Shown here piece after piece: positions 1 through 18,119 of a stretch of 64,000 bases of DNA (within the stretch, counting starts at the first letter, position 1; the number at the start of each line of letters is the position of its first letter). Source of the stretch: Lamellibrachia satsuma. Taxonomy: Eukaryota > Annelida > Polychaeta > Sabellida > Siboglinidae. Under the pieces are notes generated by a model. It saw only the letters and a program-made list of their open reading frames with translations, did not search any database and had not been told where the DNA came from. Made by a program: the position numbers and the translations under genes. Location of the stretch: NCBI GenBank assembly GCA_033239005.1, contig BSQZ01000107.1, positions 573,501-637,500 on the forward strand. The letters run 5' to 3'.

Positions 1-79
1 TACCCTCGTGTCACCGTCCACGTGCCCGCGACACGCTAGACAGACAGCCCCGTCACATTCACTTTGACGATGTACAATA

Positions 80-800
80 ATAGTAAATGCATATGTGGAT
101 GATTCCTCCCACCGCGGGAGTGGGACGGAGAGAAGAATGACGTCACTTTTAGTGTAGCGCTAACTACGGAGCGCATCTAGTGGATACTTCGGATATTTTA
201 ACATGGGCGTCACCTGACGGATAACCTCAGAATTACTGCCAAATGACGAATAACATGGCAACTAAAATGTGCGCTTTTGGTACCAATTTGGATTTGTCGC
301 TGGAAATTTTCAAATGCATCCGACAAATTGGATGTTCATTACACTGCGTAATAATAATATTTGGAGTCACGTGTGTCTGTTACATCCATTGTGCATTGTA
401 TATGTGATTAATACACTATGAACGTTTCATTCGGCCATTTCTCCAAGATGGACGCCGCGTATGTTTATTTGTATGAAGACATGGGCAAAGTCATCGCACA
501 CAATATTTTATTTACATTTTAGTTATACCTATCCCGTAATTCCACAAGAATAATTGCAATTATGATCTCCAAATTGACCATGACTCGTATGACACAACGT
601 ATGGGTCAAAACCCTCAAAATAGTACCTCAATACTTAACAATGACTCAGGTATTCCCCTTGATGTATAAATGGTAGCTCAAGAAAATATAGACGATGAAG
701 GATGTTGAGTCACCAAAAGTGGATGTGATGCCACTAAAACTACAATAGTAGAATAAAAATGGAAATAAGCGAACATCGTACCTTTATTTAAAATGGTGCT
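80..800. other. Start of paralogous unit 1
   Basis: This segment repeats, with scattered substitutions and small indels, at 48821-49715 in the same orientation. Shared landmarks are the GATTCCTCCCACCGCGGGA stretch, the CAAATGACGAATAACATGGC stretch and a LINE fragment at the right end. The unit 3 copy has about 90 extra bases around 49175-49265. No gene other than the LINE remnant was seen. Confidence 0.8.
700..800 (+). pseudogene. Non-LTR retrotransposon (CR1-like) reverse transcriptase fragment, decayed
   Basis: Just before the TG microsatellite, the plus strand reads as a KW-K-ANIVPLFK block, the signature that lies after the first RT motifs in CR1/Jockey-type LINEs. It contains a stop. 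The paralogous copy at 49600-49712 is longer and easier to recognise. The fragment is far too short to be functional. Confidence 0.5.
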
Positions 801-808
801 ACACAACA

Positions 809-877
809 AATGTGTGTGTGTGTGCGTGCGTGCGTGTGTGCGTGCGTGCGTGTGTATGTGTGCGCGTGCGTGTGTGT
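809..877. repeat. Alternating purine-pyrimidine microsatellite (TG/CG)n
   Basis: About 70 bp of TG with CG interruptions. The 90-codon open frames across it are repeat artefacts. Confidence 0.9.
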
Positions 878-952
878 TGTCGTAAAAACACTGGCACAAT
901 TACTCACGTGACATCACCGTCCCTGGAGGTAAGGCCGCCGCCTCTACACAGA

Positions 953-960
953 GCAAACAA

Positions 961-999
<39 letters not shown>

Positions 1000-1001
1000 A
1001 A
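953..1001. repeat. (CAGA)n/(CAAA)n microsatellite
   Basis: Tetranucleotide tract, CAAA at both ends and about eight CAGA units in the middle. Confidence 0.9.
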
Positions 1002-1527
1002 TACGAATTAGTGGAAGATGCTGTTTGCCACGTAACGAACACGTTCGACGAACGCACTGCAATTCGCTGCTAAAAGCAAGTACATAATTCCTCTCTAACA
1101 TGTTGCATACCTTGCGATTTAATCACCTTTCTTCAGTGAAATGGATGCTAACACGCCCAACGAGTAATGTTTCGCCCGTGACTCAAACCAACGTACTCGC
1201 ATTTATACGTGCAACCGGTTTGAACAAACGTGTTACGCGTGAATCGCGGCAATGGTGTGAACAAAGTAAATATGGTAATACATAGTAATTCATTGCCTAT
1301 TTGTGATGATTATTGCTGACGACGAATGGTGATGGTGGTAGTAGATAATAGAGATGAGAATAAAACACATTGTTGTCAGTTCAACTACTAAATATAATAT
1401 TTGAGTAAGTCGGCCGTCTGACCCCAGGCAAGGAGCCGTTACGCTCCAAACATCCCCGTCACCACGATGACGAGCCAGGTATTGATATTTAAAAAAATGT
1501 ATTTGGGTGAGTGGGCCGCAGAATGGC
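1002..1527. other. Unannotated spacer
   Basis: No gene, recognisable transposon or conserved paralogous segment was seen here. A run of TGG/TGATG-rich sequence lies at 1315-1345. Confidence 0.5.
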
Positions 1528-1990
1528 ACCCCTGACACAATTGACCGCCAACACCACCCTGACACAATTGACCGCCAACACCACCCCGACACAATTAACC
1601 GCCAACACCACCCCTGACACAATTGACCGCCAACACCACCCCTGACACAATTGACCACCAACACCACTCCTGACACAATTGACCGCCAACACCACTCATG
1701 AAACAATTGACCACCAACACCACCTCTGACACAGTTGACCACCAATACCACCCCTGGCACAATTGACCACCAACATCACCATTGACACAATGGACCACCA
1801 ACACCACCCCTGACGCAGTTGACCACCAACACCACCCCTGACACAATTGACCACCAACATCACCATTGACACAATGGACCACCAACACCACCCCTGACAC
1901 AATTGACCACCAACATCACCCCTGACACAATTGACCACCAACATCACCCCTGACGCAATTGATCACCAACATCACCCCTGACACAATCCT
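1528..1990. repeat. 27/28-bp minisatellite, about 16 copies
   Basis: The unit contains GACACAATTGACCGCCAACA. The period switches between 27 and 28 bp because one C is gained or lost in a C run. Copies drift gradually from GACCGCC on the left to GACCACC on the right. Minus-strand open frames rich in Gly, Val, Cys and Trp (1290-1947) are only readings of the repeat. Confidence 0.95.
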
Positions 1991-2055
1991 TTGTGTGCAT
2001 CTACTGTCCACTAAATGTATAAATAGTTTCATGTATCTTTTGTTGCGGCTGTTGC

Positions 2056-2131
2056 AGATATCAGTGATTCTAATAGATATCAGTGATTCTAACAGATATC
2101 AGTTATTCTAACAGATATAAGTGATTCTAAC
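2056..2131. repeat. 19-bp tandem repeat, 4 copies
   Basis: Four consecutive copies of AGATATCAGTGATTCTAAC with single substitutions. Confidence 0.9.
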
Positions 2132-2280
2132 AGAGCACTGTTTATGTTTCTTTGTGCCCGCATCAAAGATGTGAGTTCTCTGATCATGACTATGTAGGAG
2201 ATGGGCAACCCTTTCTCGGATACAAATGGAGATCTCCCAGTTCTTCATACATGTGTGGTGGTGAAATTAGTAATTGTTGA

Positions 2281-2525
2281 TTCTTTCCGCAAGACGGAGA
2301 AACGCGGCGAAGACCAGCACAAGGACTTCTTCAAGAAACGTCTGGTGGACCACTCAATGAAACAGCAGAAACAACATTAAGGAGAACTGTGGATGGGGAA
2401 TTACGTGAAATGCACCTCAGCTGGGGCCGGTCTGTCAAAAAAGCTACAGACCGACAGAAGTGGAGAAGTCGTGTTTCTGCCTTATTCACCAGTAGGCACG
2501 AAGAGGATTTAGTAAGTAAATGCAC
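2281..2525 (+). pseudogene. LINE-type retrotransposon C-terminal fragment
   Basis: Translated in the frame of position 2281, this stretch is open to the end of the block. It carries a basic, proline-containing run followed by a block reading LSWGRSVKKATDRQKW and then a short basic and acidic tail ending HEED. A Gly/Ser-Trp motif followed by A-DR-KWR is typical of the region after the reverse transcriptase in several LINE polyproteins. An in-frame stop lies just upstream. It could be an isolated exon of another gene, but the local motif order favours a retroelement tail. Confidence 0.45.
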
Positions 2526-4587
<2,062 letters not shown>

Positions 4588-4826
4588 AGTGCACTGGTGC
4601 CTGGCAGCGGGTGGCAGCGGGTGGCATAGGGTGGCAGAGGGTGGTGTAGCGCTGGTGCCGGTGCACTGGTGCATGGCAGCGGGAGGCTTAGCGCTGGTGC
4701 TAGGTGCACTGGTGCGTGGCAGCGGGAGGCTTAGCGCTGGTGCTCGGTGCACTGGTGCGTGTCAGCGGGAGACTTAGCGCTGGTGCTCGGTGCACTGGTG
4801 TGTGGCAGCGGAGGAGTAGCGCTGGT
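4588..4826. repeat. About 42-43-bp minisatellite, 5 to 6 degenerate copies
   Basis: The unit is G-rich and contains GCGCTGGTGCTCGGTGCACT followed by GGTGCGTGGCAGCGGGAGGC. Copies at about 4648, 4690, 4733 and 4775 are most alike. It directly precedes the 36-bp minisatellite but is unrelated in sequence. Confidence 0.85.
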
Positions 4827-4942
4827 TAAGGTTTATATTAGTTATAATGGTAAACCTACTTTCGTGCACATTATGGAGAAATATATTATTCTACCGCGGG
4901 ACTACGCTGACAGGAAGGAAAGGCACTTTCTAAGCATATCTA

Positions 4943-6316
4943 CTGACCGCTGGCTGACTGTTGTGAGTGATCGTTCCTCTGACTGCTGGCTGGCTGGTGT
5001 GAGTGATCTTTCCTCTGACTGCTGGCTGGCTGTTGTGAGTGATCGTTCCTCTGACTGCTGGCTGGCTGTTGTGAGTGATCGTTCCTCTGACTGCTGGCTG
5101 GCTGTTGTGAGTGATCGTTCCTCTGACCGCTGGCTGACTGTTGTGAGTGATCGTTCCTCTGACTGCTGGCTGGCTGTTGTGAGTGATCGTTCCTCTGACT
5201 GCTGGCTGGCTGTTGTGAATGATCGTTCCTCTGACTGCTGGCTGGCTGGTGTGAGTGATCGTTCCTCTGACTGCTGGCTGGCTGTTGTGAGTGATCGTTC
5301 CTCTGACTGCTGGCTGGCTGTTGTGAGTGATCGTTCCTCTGACTGCTGGCTGGCTGTTGTGAGTGATCGTTCCTCTGACTGCTGGCTGGCTGTTGTGAGT
5401 GATCTTTCCTCTGACTGCTGGCTGGCTGTTGTGAGTGATCGTTCCTCTGACTGCTGGCTGACTGTTGTGAGTGATCGTTCCTCTGACTGCTGGCTGGCTG
5501 TTGTGAGTGATCGTTCCTCTGACTGCTGGCTGGCTGTTGTGAGTGATCTTTCCTCTGACTGCTGGTTGGCTGTTGTGAGTGATCGTTCCTCTGACTGCTG
5601 GCTGACTGTTGTGAGTGATCGTTCCTCTGACTGCTGGCTGGCTGTTGTGAGTGATCGTTCCTCTGACTGCTGGCTGACTGTTGTGAGTGATCGTTCCTCT
5701 GACTGCTGGCTGGCTGTTGTGAGTGATCGTTCCTCTGACTGCTGGCTGGCTGTTGTGAGTGATCGTTCCTCTGACTGCTGGCTGGCTGGTGTGAGTGATC
5801 GTTCCTCTGACTGCTGGCTGGCTGTTGTGAGTGATCGTTCCTCTGACTGCTGGCTGGCTGTTGTGAGTGATCTTTCCTCTGACTGCTGGCTGGCTGGTGT
5901 GAGTGATCGTTCCTCTGACTGCTGGCTGGCTGGTGTGAGTGATCGTTCCTCTGACTGCTGGCTGGCTGTTGTGAGTGATCGTTCCTCTGACTGCTGGCTG
6001 GCTGGTGTGAGTGATCGTTCCTCTGACTGCTGGCTGGCTGTTGTGAGTGATCGTTCCTCTGACTGCTGGCTGGCTGGTGTGAGTGATCGTTCCTCTGACT
6101 GCTGGCTGGCTGGTGTGAGTGATCGTTCATCTGACTGCTGGCTGGCTGTTGTGAGTGATCGTTCCTCTGACTGCTGGCTGGCTGGTGTGAGTGATCGTTC
6201 CTCTGACTGCTGGCTTGCTGTTGTGAGTGATCGTTCCTCTGACTGCTGGCTGGCTGTTGTGAGTGATCGTTTCTCTGACTGCTGGCTGGCTGTTGTGAGT
6301 GATCGTTCCTCTGACG
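4943..6316. repeat. 36-bp minisatellite, about 38 copies
   Basis: The unit contains GAGTGATCGTTCCTCTGACT and GCTGGCTGGCTGTTGT. The main variants are TGTTGT/TGGTGT, GATCG/GATCT and GCTGGC/GCTGAC. Because 36 is divisible by three and the unit lacks stops in several frames, it opens spurious frames of 528 codons on the plus strand and about 496 and 396 on the minus strand, none of which has non-repeat coding character. Copies are nearly identical, suggesting recent homogenisation. Confidence 0.95.
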
Positions 6317-6429
6317 GTGCTGGGGAACACTGAAATATCATTGCGCTGCCTGTGGTGCGAACTGGTGCATGGGCGAGTGCGCTCGTTGTCACGTCAACCA
6401 GGTTGTCCTTGATGCATGGGCGAATGCGA

Positions 6430-7165
6430 TCGCCATCCTGCTTTCTTTACATCGTTTTAAAACAACATCGAATTCCTCTTGAAAACATATATTATCTTAT
6501 CTGGTTGAGAACATATGAGAATAAGTGGATATTCACGATTTTGTTGAGGCATTTAGGATAAAAACAATTTCAAATGTTCCTAAGGATGAGAACTCAACAC
6601 TCACATGGACATCCCTATATACCCGGTGAAAAGGGGTTAACCCCACGGCTGTCTGTTTAGTGTGTCCCATATAGACGGAAATGGGGTGGATCCATATTGA
6701 TCATGTTTCATGGTAATAGCTAACCGGGTAACATGCATAAATGAAAAGTAGACATGTTTACCTACATTTTGGGACCAAAACGTGCAGTGAGGAGAGAAGG
6801 GCATCAACAAACGTCACGTTTTAGGCCCTTTCTGAGTTTCGTGAGATGGACTAATTAATAACAACTTATCTGACGTGTTTCGGTTAAGACATACTGCTTA
6901 GTGATCTTTTATTAAAAAAAAAACAACCGTGAACTAGTCTATTACCATTCCATTTAATGTTGGTTGTCTGCGTGTTCTCGTTGTAAAGACGGACACTGTC
7001 CAAGCTGCGTGTGAACGTCTGTTTAGTGCCGCTCACATATCCGCATATGAGATAAAGATTATTACATATGCAAATGCATTTGAAATGGTCGCATATGCTA
7101 TTAGATGAAGTGTTGTATCATGCCAAGGCCGTGAGAAACGGTAAAGCCAGTCAGGCCTGCGCCTG
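6430..7165. other. Unit 1 segment paralogous to 50284-51535
   Basis: Shares CTTGAAAACATATAT and surrounding sequence, the phrase around AACGTCACGTTTTAGGCCC, and the hAT remnant with the unit 3 segment. The unit 3 copy is longer, with extra sequence around 50860-51310. Confidence 0.8.
6985..7165 (+). pseudogene. hAT transposase C-terminal remnant
   Basis: The plus strand reads QAACERLFSA near 7000-7030, matching the conserved ERLFS block of the hAT C-terminal dimerisation domain. After that the frame is broken by an insertion and stops. The paralogue at 51200-51535 is better preserved. Confidence 0.6.
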
Positions 7166-7384
7166 AACAATACTTGGCCAAACCTCAAGATTTTCGTGAT
7201 TCATTGATATACGAAATATACACATTTCTTAGCCAGTGGTAGCTTCCAGTCAGCCAGTGAACCAGATATATCACACAAGCAACGAAATGTATTTTTTCCA
7301 CTAGTTGCACATAGGAATGTCTGCTTCCAGAATTTCACACCGGCCTCCCCAGAACGGAATTTAAGAGTTACTTTTGAGGACTAT

Positions 7385-7603
7385 TTTAATTTTAGACAGC
7401 ATATTTCCCAAACGTGTTGTTGCTGCTTTTATTACATTAGTGACCTTCGCCGTATTCGGCGGTGTCTGTCTCTTTCTGTCGCCAAAACTATCGTAACTGT
7501 TCTTGTTAGCAGTCGACTTGACTATTGCAATTCCCTTTTCACAATATCGCTCTCAAGGACATCGAGAAAGGAGTGATTATACATAAGAAGTACAAAAATG
7601 TTA
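7385..7603 (+). pseudogene. CR1-like LINE reverse transcriptase fragment
   Basis: The plus strand encodes the thumb-side block reading ISDLRRIRRCLSLSVAKTIV and then LVSSRLDYCNSL, which is characteristic of CR1/L2-like LINE reverse transcriptases after the catalytic motif. A frameshift near 7540 moves the continuation (HNIALKDIEKG) into another frame. The catalytic YxDD segment is absent. The fragment ends where similarity to unit 2 begins (7604 with 28818), so it may mark a duplication junction. Confidence 0.75.
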
Positions 7604-7669
7604 TCCGTGCTGTCCTTGTCACAGCAGCCATTGCATTAACACAAAAATGGCCACGACATGAACGATCTC

Positions 7670-7872
7670 AGGTGATCACGACAAGACGATACCGCCGCAT
7701 TAAACGCACCCATGTGATGGATAGGTTCCATGGCGCGATTGAGACCACCGGAACATCAACGGGAACGAACAGAGACCCATTTTGGGGTCCGACCGTGCAC
7801 CGCCGACTTGCCGATTGAAACAACAAAAACAGGCCCCGCATAACTGGCCTGGACCTTGCACCAGATGTTTGA
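7670..7872 (+). pseudogene. Tc1/mariner-like transposase N-terminal fragment
   Basis: The translated block has the pattern RRYRRIKR..HVMDRF then TVHRRLAD and RPRITGLDLAP. This resembles the helix-turn-helix half of Tc1-type transposases (R-Y-..L..R-F, TVRRRL, the R-P-G-L block). A stop interrupts this copy after RRLAD. The unit 2 copy is 28860-29078. No catalytic domain or inverted repeats were found. Confidence 0.5.
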
Positions 7873-8182
7873 CTAGCGTAAAACATCGATGCATCGATGT
7901 TGACAACAGTTCTGCGAGTTAATTGTATCGGGTTTTATTGTTATACTATACACCGAAACACATATGAACTATGTTGATGCGTCGTTTCTTGATTTTACGG
8001 ATAGAACAATAACAAGGGCAGTGGATGTCCCACAGTGCTTTATATAGCAATGACATCATCATGTCTTTTTGATGATGATTGGCTGATGGGAAGTGCCGAG
8101 AGCGCGTCGTCTGCAAAGTGGGCCACGGATAAAGTGGTCGTCACGCTGTGTGGTGCGCACCTCTCAGTAGTCTACGACCGGC

Positions 8183-8493
8183 GTTCCGACCGTTCGCTTC
8201 AACTCTCTCCGTAACACAGCGCTAGGGCTCCGACCGTTCGCTTCAACTGTCTCCGTAGCACAACGCCAGGGCTCCGACCGTTCGCTTCAACTGTCTCCGT
8301 AACACAGCACCAGAGCTCCGACCGTCCGCTTCAACTGTCTCCGTAACACAGCACCAGAGCTCCGACCGTTCGCTTCAACTGTCTCCGTAGCACAACGCCA
8401 GGGCTCCGACCGTTCGCTTCAACTGTCTCCGTAACACAGCGCCAGGGCTCCGACCGTTCGCTTCAACTGTCTCCGTAACACAGCGCCAAGGCA
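8183..8493. repeat. 44-bp minisatellite, 7 copies (unit 1)
   Basis: The unit contains GCTCCGACCGTTCGCTTCAA and CTGTCTCCGTAACACAGCGC. The orthologous array in unit 2 (29391-29922) has about 12 copies, so array length differs between paralogues. Confidence 0.95.
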
Positions 8494-9268
<775 letters not shown>

Positions 9269-10031
9269 ATGTTAAATCTTGTTAAATTTTAAACAAAACC
9301 AAAAAGCAAGTAATGAATCCACATTCTCAGCCCTACGCCGAATATGTTAGCGCATACTGAACTGACGAGTTTGGAACTGAACAATTCCGTTTATTTAACA
9401 CCTTTATTTGACACATACATTATGATGGCCCTTGGACTAGGTTTAAGGATATCGGCCCACGAAGCCATCTGACGGTATTCATCAACCCCTAGCATTGGAA
9501 ACCTATGGCCCGGTGTTTTGAATAGCCCAAGGGTAGATCCATTGCGATATACCAGACAGACACTATGATCTTGATAATTTCAAGCAGTTAAATTGCCCCT
9601 GGCTCCTGCGCTACATTTTGTTCCATTGTCTGTGTCAACGATGCCTGACCGCGATTACTGGCCGTGTTTATGTGTGGATAACGTCACTTTCTTCTTATCG
9701 TTTTGCGAAAATCGTTTCTGTGCACTCTCTTTCTGTTGTTGACGCACCAAACAACTTCCGCTTGAATACTCAGGTTCATTGGTCTGGCGTGAGAAACAAA
9801 GATGCGAAATGCGTAACAAGCTGGTGGTTTCGGGTAACACCAATTAATGGTTTCTTATACATTGAGTACGTAGCAGGTACCTGGAACTATGCGTCACCGA
9901 TTTAGATAATGTATCGTCAATGTTGTTGATTGTGGAAACATAAAAACCACTCGTCTACATACAGTTCACTGACTGTGACCACTAGCGTGTTAACTTCCTG
10001 CATATTGCTTATGTTCTTTTTCTCAGTGCAC
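9269..10031. other. Unit 1 spacer holding the empty site of the long-TIR transposon
   Basis: Starts with a GTTAAATCTTGTTAAAT tail typical of the LINE 3-prime ends seen at 31130 and 63165. The sequence up to about 9652 matches unit 2 up to 31553, and the sequence from 9659 matches unit 2 from 37671. The single GATTAC at 9653-9658 is the unoccupied counterpart of the GATAAC duplication in unit 2. Confidence 0.8.
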
Positions 10032-10085
10032 CACTTTTAGCGTGGGCGTCACTTTTAGCGTGGGCGTCACTTTTAGCGTGGGCGT
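10032..10085. repeat. 18-bp tandem repeat, 3 copies
   Basis: Three copies of CACTTTTAGCGTGGGCGT. Unit 2 has two copies (about 38031-38066). Confidence 0.9.
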
Positions 10086-10431
10086 CACATCGCGGCTTTC
10101 TTCAGCAACTCGTAGTTATCATCTATACGAGTTGTCGTTCTTTTCCCATCGTCTCCAACTCTCTACTTTGTACCTTTCCTTTCACGACCTCTCTTCGTAA
10201 TATTCATCCGCGTTAATGTTGGTTTGAATGTTCTCTGGGCTCTATAGTTTGGCTGTTTTATGTCACTGAATTTCTGAACGTGTCATGTAGCAATCTGCTC
10301 CCACATACTTTCCCTTTTAGTCATCTGTCATCTCATTTCAGTCTACATATTATCCGGATTACGATAGTCCTGTTACATATAGGATGTCATCTTGGTTTCT
10401 GTCTATGCACTTGTTCTTAACCAGTGATGTA

Positions 10432-10605
10432 TTTAAGACGGCAATACTTGTATGTATTTAAGACGGCAATACTTGTGTTTAAGACGGCAGTACTTGTGTT
10501 TAAGACGGCAGTACTTGTGTTTAAGACGGCAGTACTTGTGTTTAAGACGGCAGTACTTGTGTTTAAGACGGCAGTACTTGTGTTTAAGACGGCAGTACTT
10601 GTGTT
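10432..10605. repeat. 21-bp minisatellite, about 8 copies
   Basis: The unit is GTTTAAGACGGCAGTACTTGT without its last base. The equivalent site in unit 2 (38397-38417) has one copy. Confidence 0.9.
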
Positions 10606-10689
10606 TGCGAAATGGAAACGAGAGCAAAAATACGTGAGCTGAACCTAAAAGCATCAATCGATTTAATACAAAATCTCAGTTTACCTGTG

Positions 10690-10691
10690 TC

Positions 10692-10723
<32 letters not shown>

Positions 10724-10725
10724 TT
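10690..10725. repeat. (GTGC)n microsatellite
   Basis: About nine GTGC units. The paralogous tract in unit 2 is 38464-38512. Confidence 0.9.
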
Positions 10726-10907
10726 TGAATTTCTACTTGTCCGACCTAATTCCGAACGTTTGGTTTGCTCCATATATAAGTACAACTGTTGGCGTCCAGC
10801 ACAGTGAACAGTTTTGCATTCTTCAGCCGAGTACAGGACCTCGAACACGTCTGTGTATCTGCTTTCACAGCACAAGCAGTACAGCCTCGTGTGTGCTGTA
10901 CACATAG

Positions 10908-12200
10908 TCAATGACCCGAATCCATGACTTTCAGCACTCCCATGGCCTCGGAACCGTTTAGGCTAAGTATTGACGTGAACTTGCCTTGCAAGACTTTCAC
11001 AACTAGTCTGTGTTTCACTCCTTTCCTGACAATAGACAACTTACACTGACCCAGCGATTTCTCGCGTGTTCCGTTGTACGTCACAATTACAGTTTTCACT
11101 GGCCGCAGCCTGGCTAGCGATCTGTCTACAGCCACTCTCACGTACTCTTGACGTGGCAACATTCAGATCCACTGTCGATCTGGAATGGCACTGGCACGCT
11201 GCTGTCACCAACATTCAGTGTTACCATAGCACGGCGCTTATTCCCCACACCGAATAAAAACAATGTTCCAACATTGTATTTATTGACACAAACTGCAGTA
11301 CTTCTCACGTACTTCTTCTGATTGTACTTACACTGGAAGTGGTTCATCTTACCACGCTTACGACATTCCTTACCGAACAATGTTTTGGTGCAAGCTCGTA
11401 TGAGCAAAATTTGCACTCAGTGGCTGACTTTTTGACAATATCACCCGGATTCATCGCACATACACATAATCGACTGGGACCGCCGCGTCCCTTGTGACGT
11501 TGACCTCGTCCACTGTTTGCTTTCACAGCGTAGACTGCCTGCTCACCTAACACGGCATAGACTGCCTGCTCACCTAACACGGCTTGCGTCTGCCCTGCAG
11601 TGTCCTCAGCAACTTCACACACCACCTCGTACGCTTTTTCCAGAGTTAGATTGTTCTCTCGAAGCAGACTCTCTCAGACCTTCGAGTGTCTCATACCATG
11701 TAAGAAACGATCCCCGATTATCTGACTAGTTATACTATTTGCAAAATATAAACTTTGCCGCGTGTCGTAACTCCGTCAAGTAGTGTGGACCAGTTTCACC
11801 AGCCTCCTGGTTCCTGTACTGGAACATGTTCCTTTCATATATCGTGTTCTATCTAGGATTAACATGTTCCTCGAACTTCTTAAGCAGTCATCTAACTTAC
11901 CCGCTCTTTTCCCTTCCGCATACTGAAAGGTTTAAAACACTTTGACTGCGTGTGACGGACATACACTCGCTTTTTTTTAACAGCATCACAAATTCTTGCT
12001 ACTATGTCGAACCTAGTCCATGTTTTCCTCTAGGATTTCCACAGACTAGACATTAACTTATCGTTAATATTCAGTTTGGTCAGAGGAATGTTCGAAGTCG
12101 CCTTTTGCAACTTTATCGTTAGCGTAACATTATCAACGCGGCTACAAATACACTTCAAGCGCTAAATTTATAAGTTCGGTAATACTTCCTCAAACCATGT
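10908..12200 (-). pseudogene. Ty3/Gypsy gag-protease remnant (unit 1)
   Basis: Read on the minus strand, the order is gag C-terminal part (about 12000 down to 11480), a zinc-knuckle-like CxxC block (about 11420-11330), then an aspartic protease with the residues IDSGSECC (about 11160) and a downstream block with VTYNGTREKSLGQC. The gag part contains GDRFLHGM and RENNLTLEKAYE, typical of Ty3/Gypsy capsid ends. The reading is broken by several stops and by a frameshift directly after the protease active site. No RT, integrase or LTR was seen next to it. Two copies of a 27-bp unit (11521-11585) lie in its gag; unit 2 has about 60. Confidence 0.75.
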
Positions 12201-12284
12201 CGAGTTCTTGTCAATGACATACAAAACACCCGTACGTTAAAACGCATTAGTCAATTTCGTTTATTAACGACATAATACCACAGC
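12201..12284. other. Spacer before the 45-bp minisatellite
   Basis: AT-rich stretch, repeated at 15305-15357 as part of an internal tandem duplication. Confidence 0.6.
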
Positions 12285-14160
12285 CGCTATCAGCGCCAGC
12301 GGACCACAGCATCACAAGATGATCACAGTCGCTATCAGCGCCAGCGGACCACGGCATCACAAGATCATCACAGTTGCTGTCAGGGCCAGCGGACCACGCC
12401 ATCACAAGATCATCACAGTCACTGTCAGGGCCAGCGGACCACAGCATCACAAGATCATTACAGTCGCTATCAGCGCCAGCGGACCACGCCATCACAACAT
12501 CATCACAGTCGCTGTCAGGGCCAGCGGACCACGCCATCACAAGATCACCACATTCGCTATCAGCGCCAGCGGACCACGCCATCACAAGATCATCACAGTC
12601 GCTGTCAGGGCCAGCGGACCACAGCATCACAACATCATCACAGTCGCTGTCAGGGCCAATGGATCACGCCATCACAAGATCATCACAGTCTCTGTCTGGG
12701 CCATTGTATCACGCCATCACAAGATCATCACAGTCGCTATCAGCGCCAGCGGACCACGCCATCACAAGATCATCACAGTCGCTGTCAGGGCCAGCGGACC
12801 ACGCCATCACAAGATCATCACAGTCGCAGTCAGCGCCAGCGGACCACGCCATCACAAGATCATCACAGTCGCTGTCAGCGCCAGCGGACCACGCTATCAA
12901 GACATCATCACAGTCGCTGTCAGGGCCACTGGATCACGCCATCACAAGATCATCACAGCCGCTATCAGCGCCACTGGACCATGTCATCACAAGACCATCA
13001 CAGTCGCTGTCAGGGCCAGCGGACCACGGCATCACAAGATCATCACAGTCGTTGTCACGGCCAGCGGACCACGGCATCACAAGGTCATCACAGTCGCAGT
13101 CACCGCCAGCGGACAACGCCATCACAAGATCATCACAGTCGCTGTCAGCGCCAGCGGACCACGCCATCACAAGATCATCACAATCGCTGTCAGGGCCAGC
13201 GGACCACGCCATCACTAGATCATCACAGTCGCTGTCAGCGCCATCGGACAACGCCATCACAAGATAATCACAGTCGCTGTCAGGGCTAGCGGACCACTCC
13301 ATCACAATATCATCACAGTCGCTGTCAGGGCTAGCGGACCACGCTATCACAAGATCATCACAGTCGCTCTCAGGGCCAGTGGACCACGGCATCACAAGAT
13401 CATCACATTCGGTGTCAGGGCCAGCGGACCACGCCATCACAAGATCATCACAGTCGCTGTCAGGGCCAGCGGACCACGGCATCACAAGATCATCACAGTC
13501 GCTGTCAGGGCCAGCGGACCACGCCATCACAAGATCATCACAGTCGCTGTCAGGGCTAGCGGACAACGGCATTACAAGATCATCACAGTCGCTGTCAGGG
13601 CCAGCGGACCACGCCATCACAAGATCATCACAGTCGCTGTCAGCGCCAGCGGACCAGGCTATCACAAGATCATCATAGTCGCTGTCAGGGCTAGCGGACC
13701 ACTCCATCACAAGATCATCACAGTCCCTGTCAGGGCTAGCGGACCACTCCATCACAAGATCATCACAGTCCCTGTCAGGGCTAGCGGACCACGCTATCAT
13801 AAGATCATCACAGTCGCTGTCAGGGCCAGTGGACCACGGCATCACAAGGTAATCACAGTCGCTGTCAGGGCCAGCGGACCACGCCATCACAAGATCATCA
13901 CAGTCGCTGTCAGGGCTAGCGGACCACGGCATCACAAGATCATCACAGTCGCTGTCAGGGCTAGCGGACCACTCCATCACAAGATCATCACAATCGCTGT
14001 CAGGGCCAGCGGACCACTCTATCACAAGACCATCACAGTCGCTGTCAGGGCCAGCGGACCACGCTATCACAAGATCATCACAGTCGATGTCAGGGCCAGC
14101 GGACCACGGCATCAGAAGATCATCACAGTCACTGTCAGGGCCAGCGGACCACGGCATCCC
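12285..14160. repeat. 45-bp minisatellite, about 41 copies
   Basis: The unit contains ATCATCACAGTCGCTGTCAG and GGCCAGCGGACCACGCCATC. Variation is mainly GGGCC/GCGCC/GGGCT and CACGCC/CACGGC/CACTCC. It lies in the intron just upstream of a dispanin coding exon (14255). Spurious frames of about 300 codons (plus) and 407 codons (minus) arise because 45 is a multiple of three. Confidence 0.95.
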
Positions 14161-14254
14161 AATATCCCCTCGGGATTGCTAATTAACGTTACAGTTCTCT
14201 TGAGCAATGTTGTAGTCACGTTGTAGTTTGACAATGCGTACGTTCTTGTTGCAG

Positions 14255-18119
<3,865 letters not shown>

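Noticed and set aside
1528..1990. CRISPR-like array of about 27-bp repeats
   Set aside because: There are no spacers; units are directly adjacent, and the genome is eukaryotic. The same holds for the other minisatellites.
4747..6392. Open frames of 528 codons (plus) and 496 and 396 codons (minus)
   Set aside because: They consist almost only of translated 36-bp minisatellite; opposite strands are equally open and there is no independent domain.
10773..10780. TATATAAG box (also 38567) as a gene promoter
   Set aside because: Near Gypsy remnants and without a recognised exon downstream; could be a decayed LTR promoter, but nothing decisive is visible.
12247..14157. Open frames of about 299, 297 and 407 codons
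   Set aside because: Artefacts of the 45-bp minisatellite, whose period is a multiple of three.
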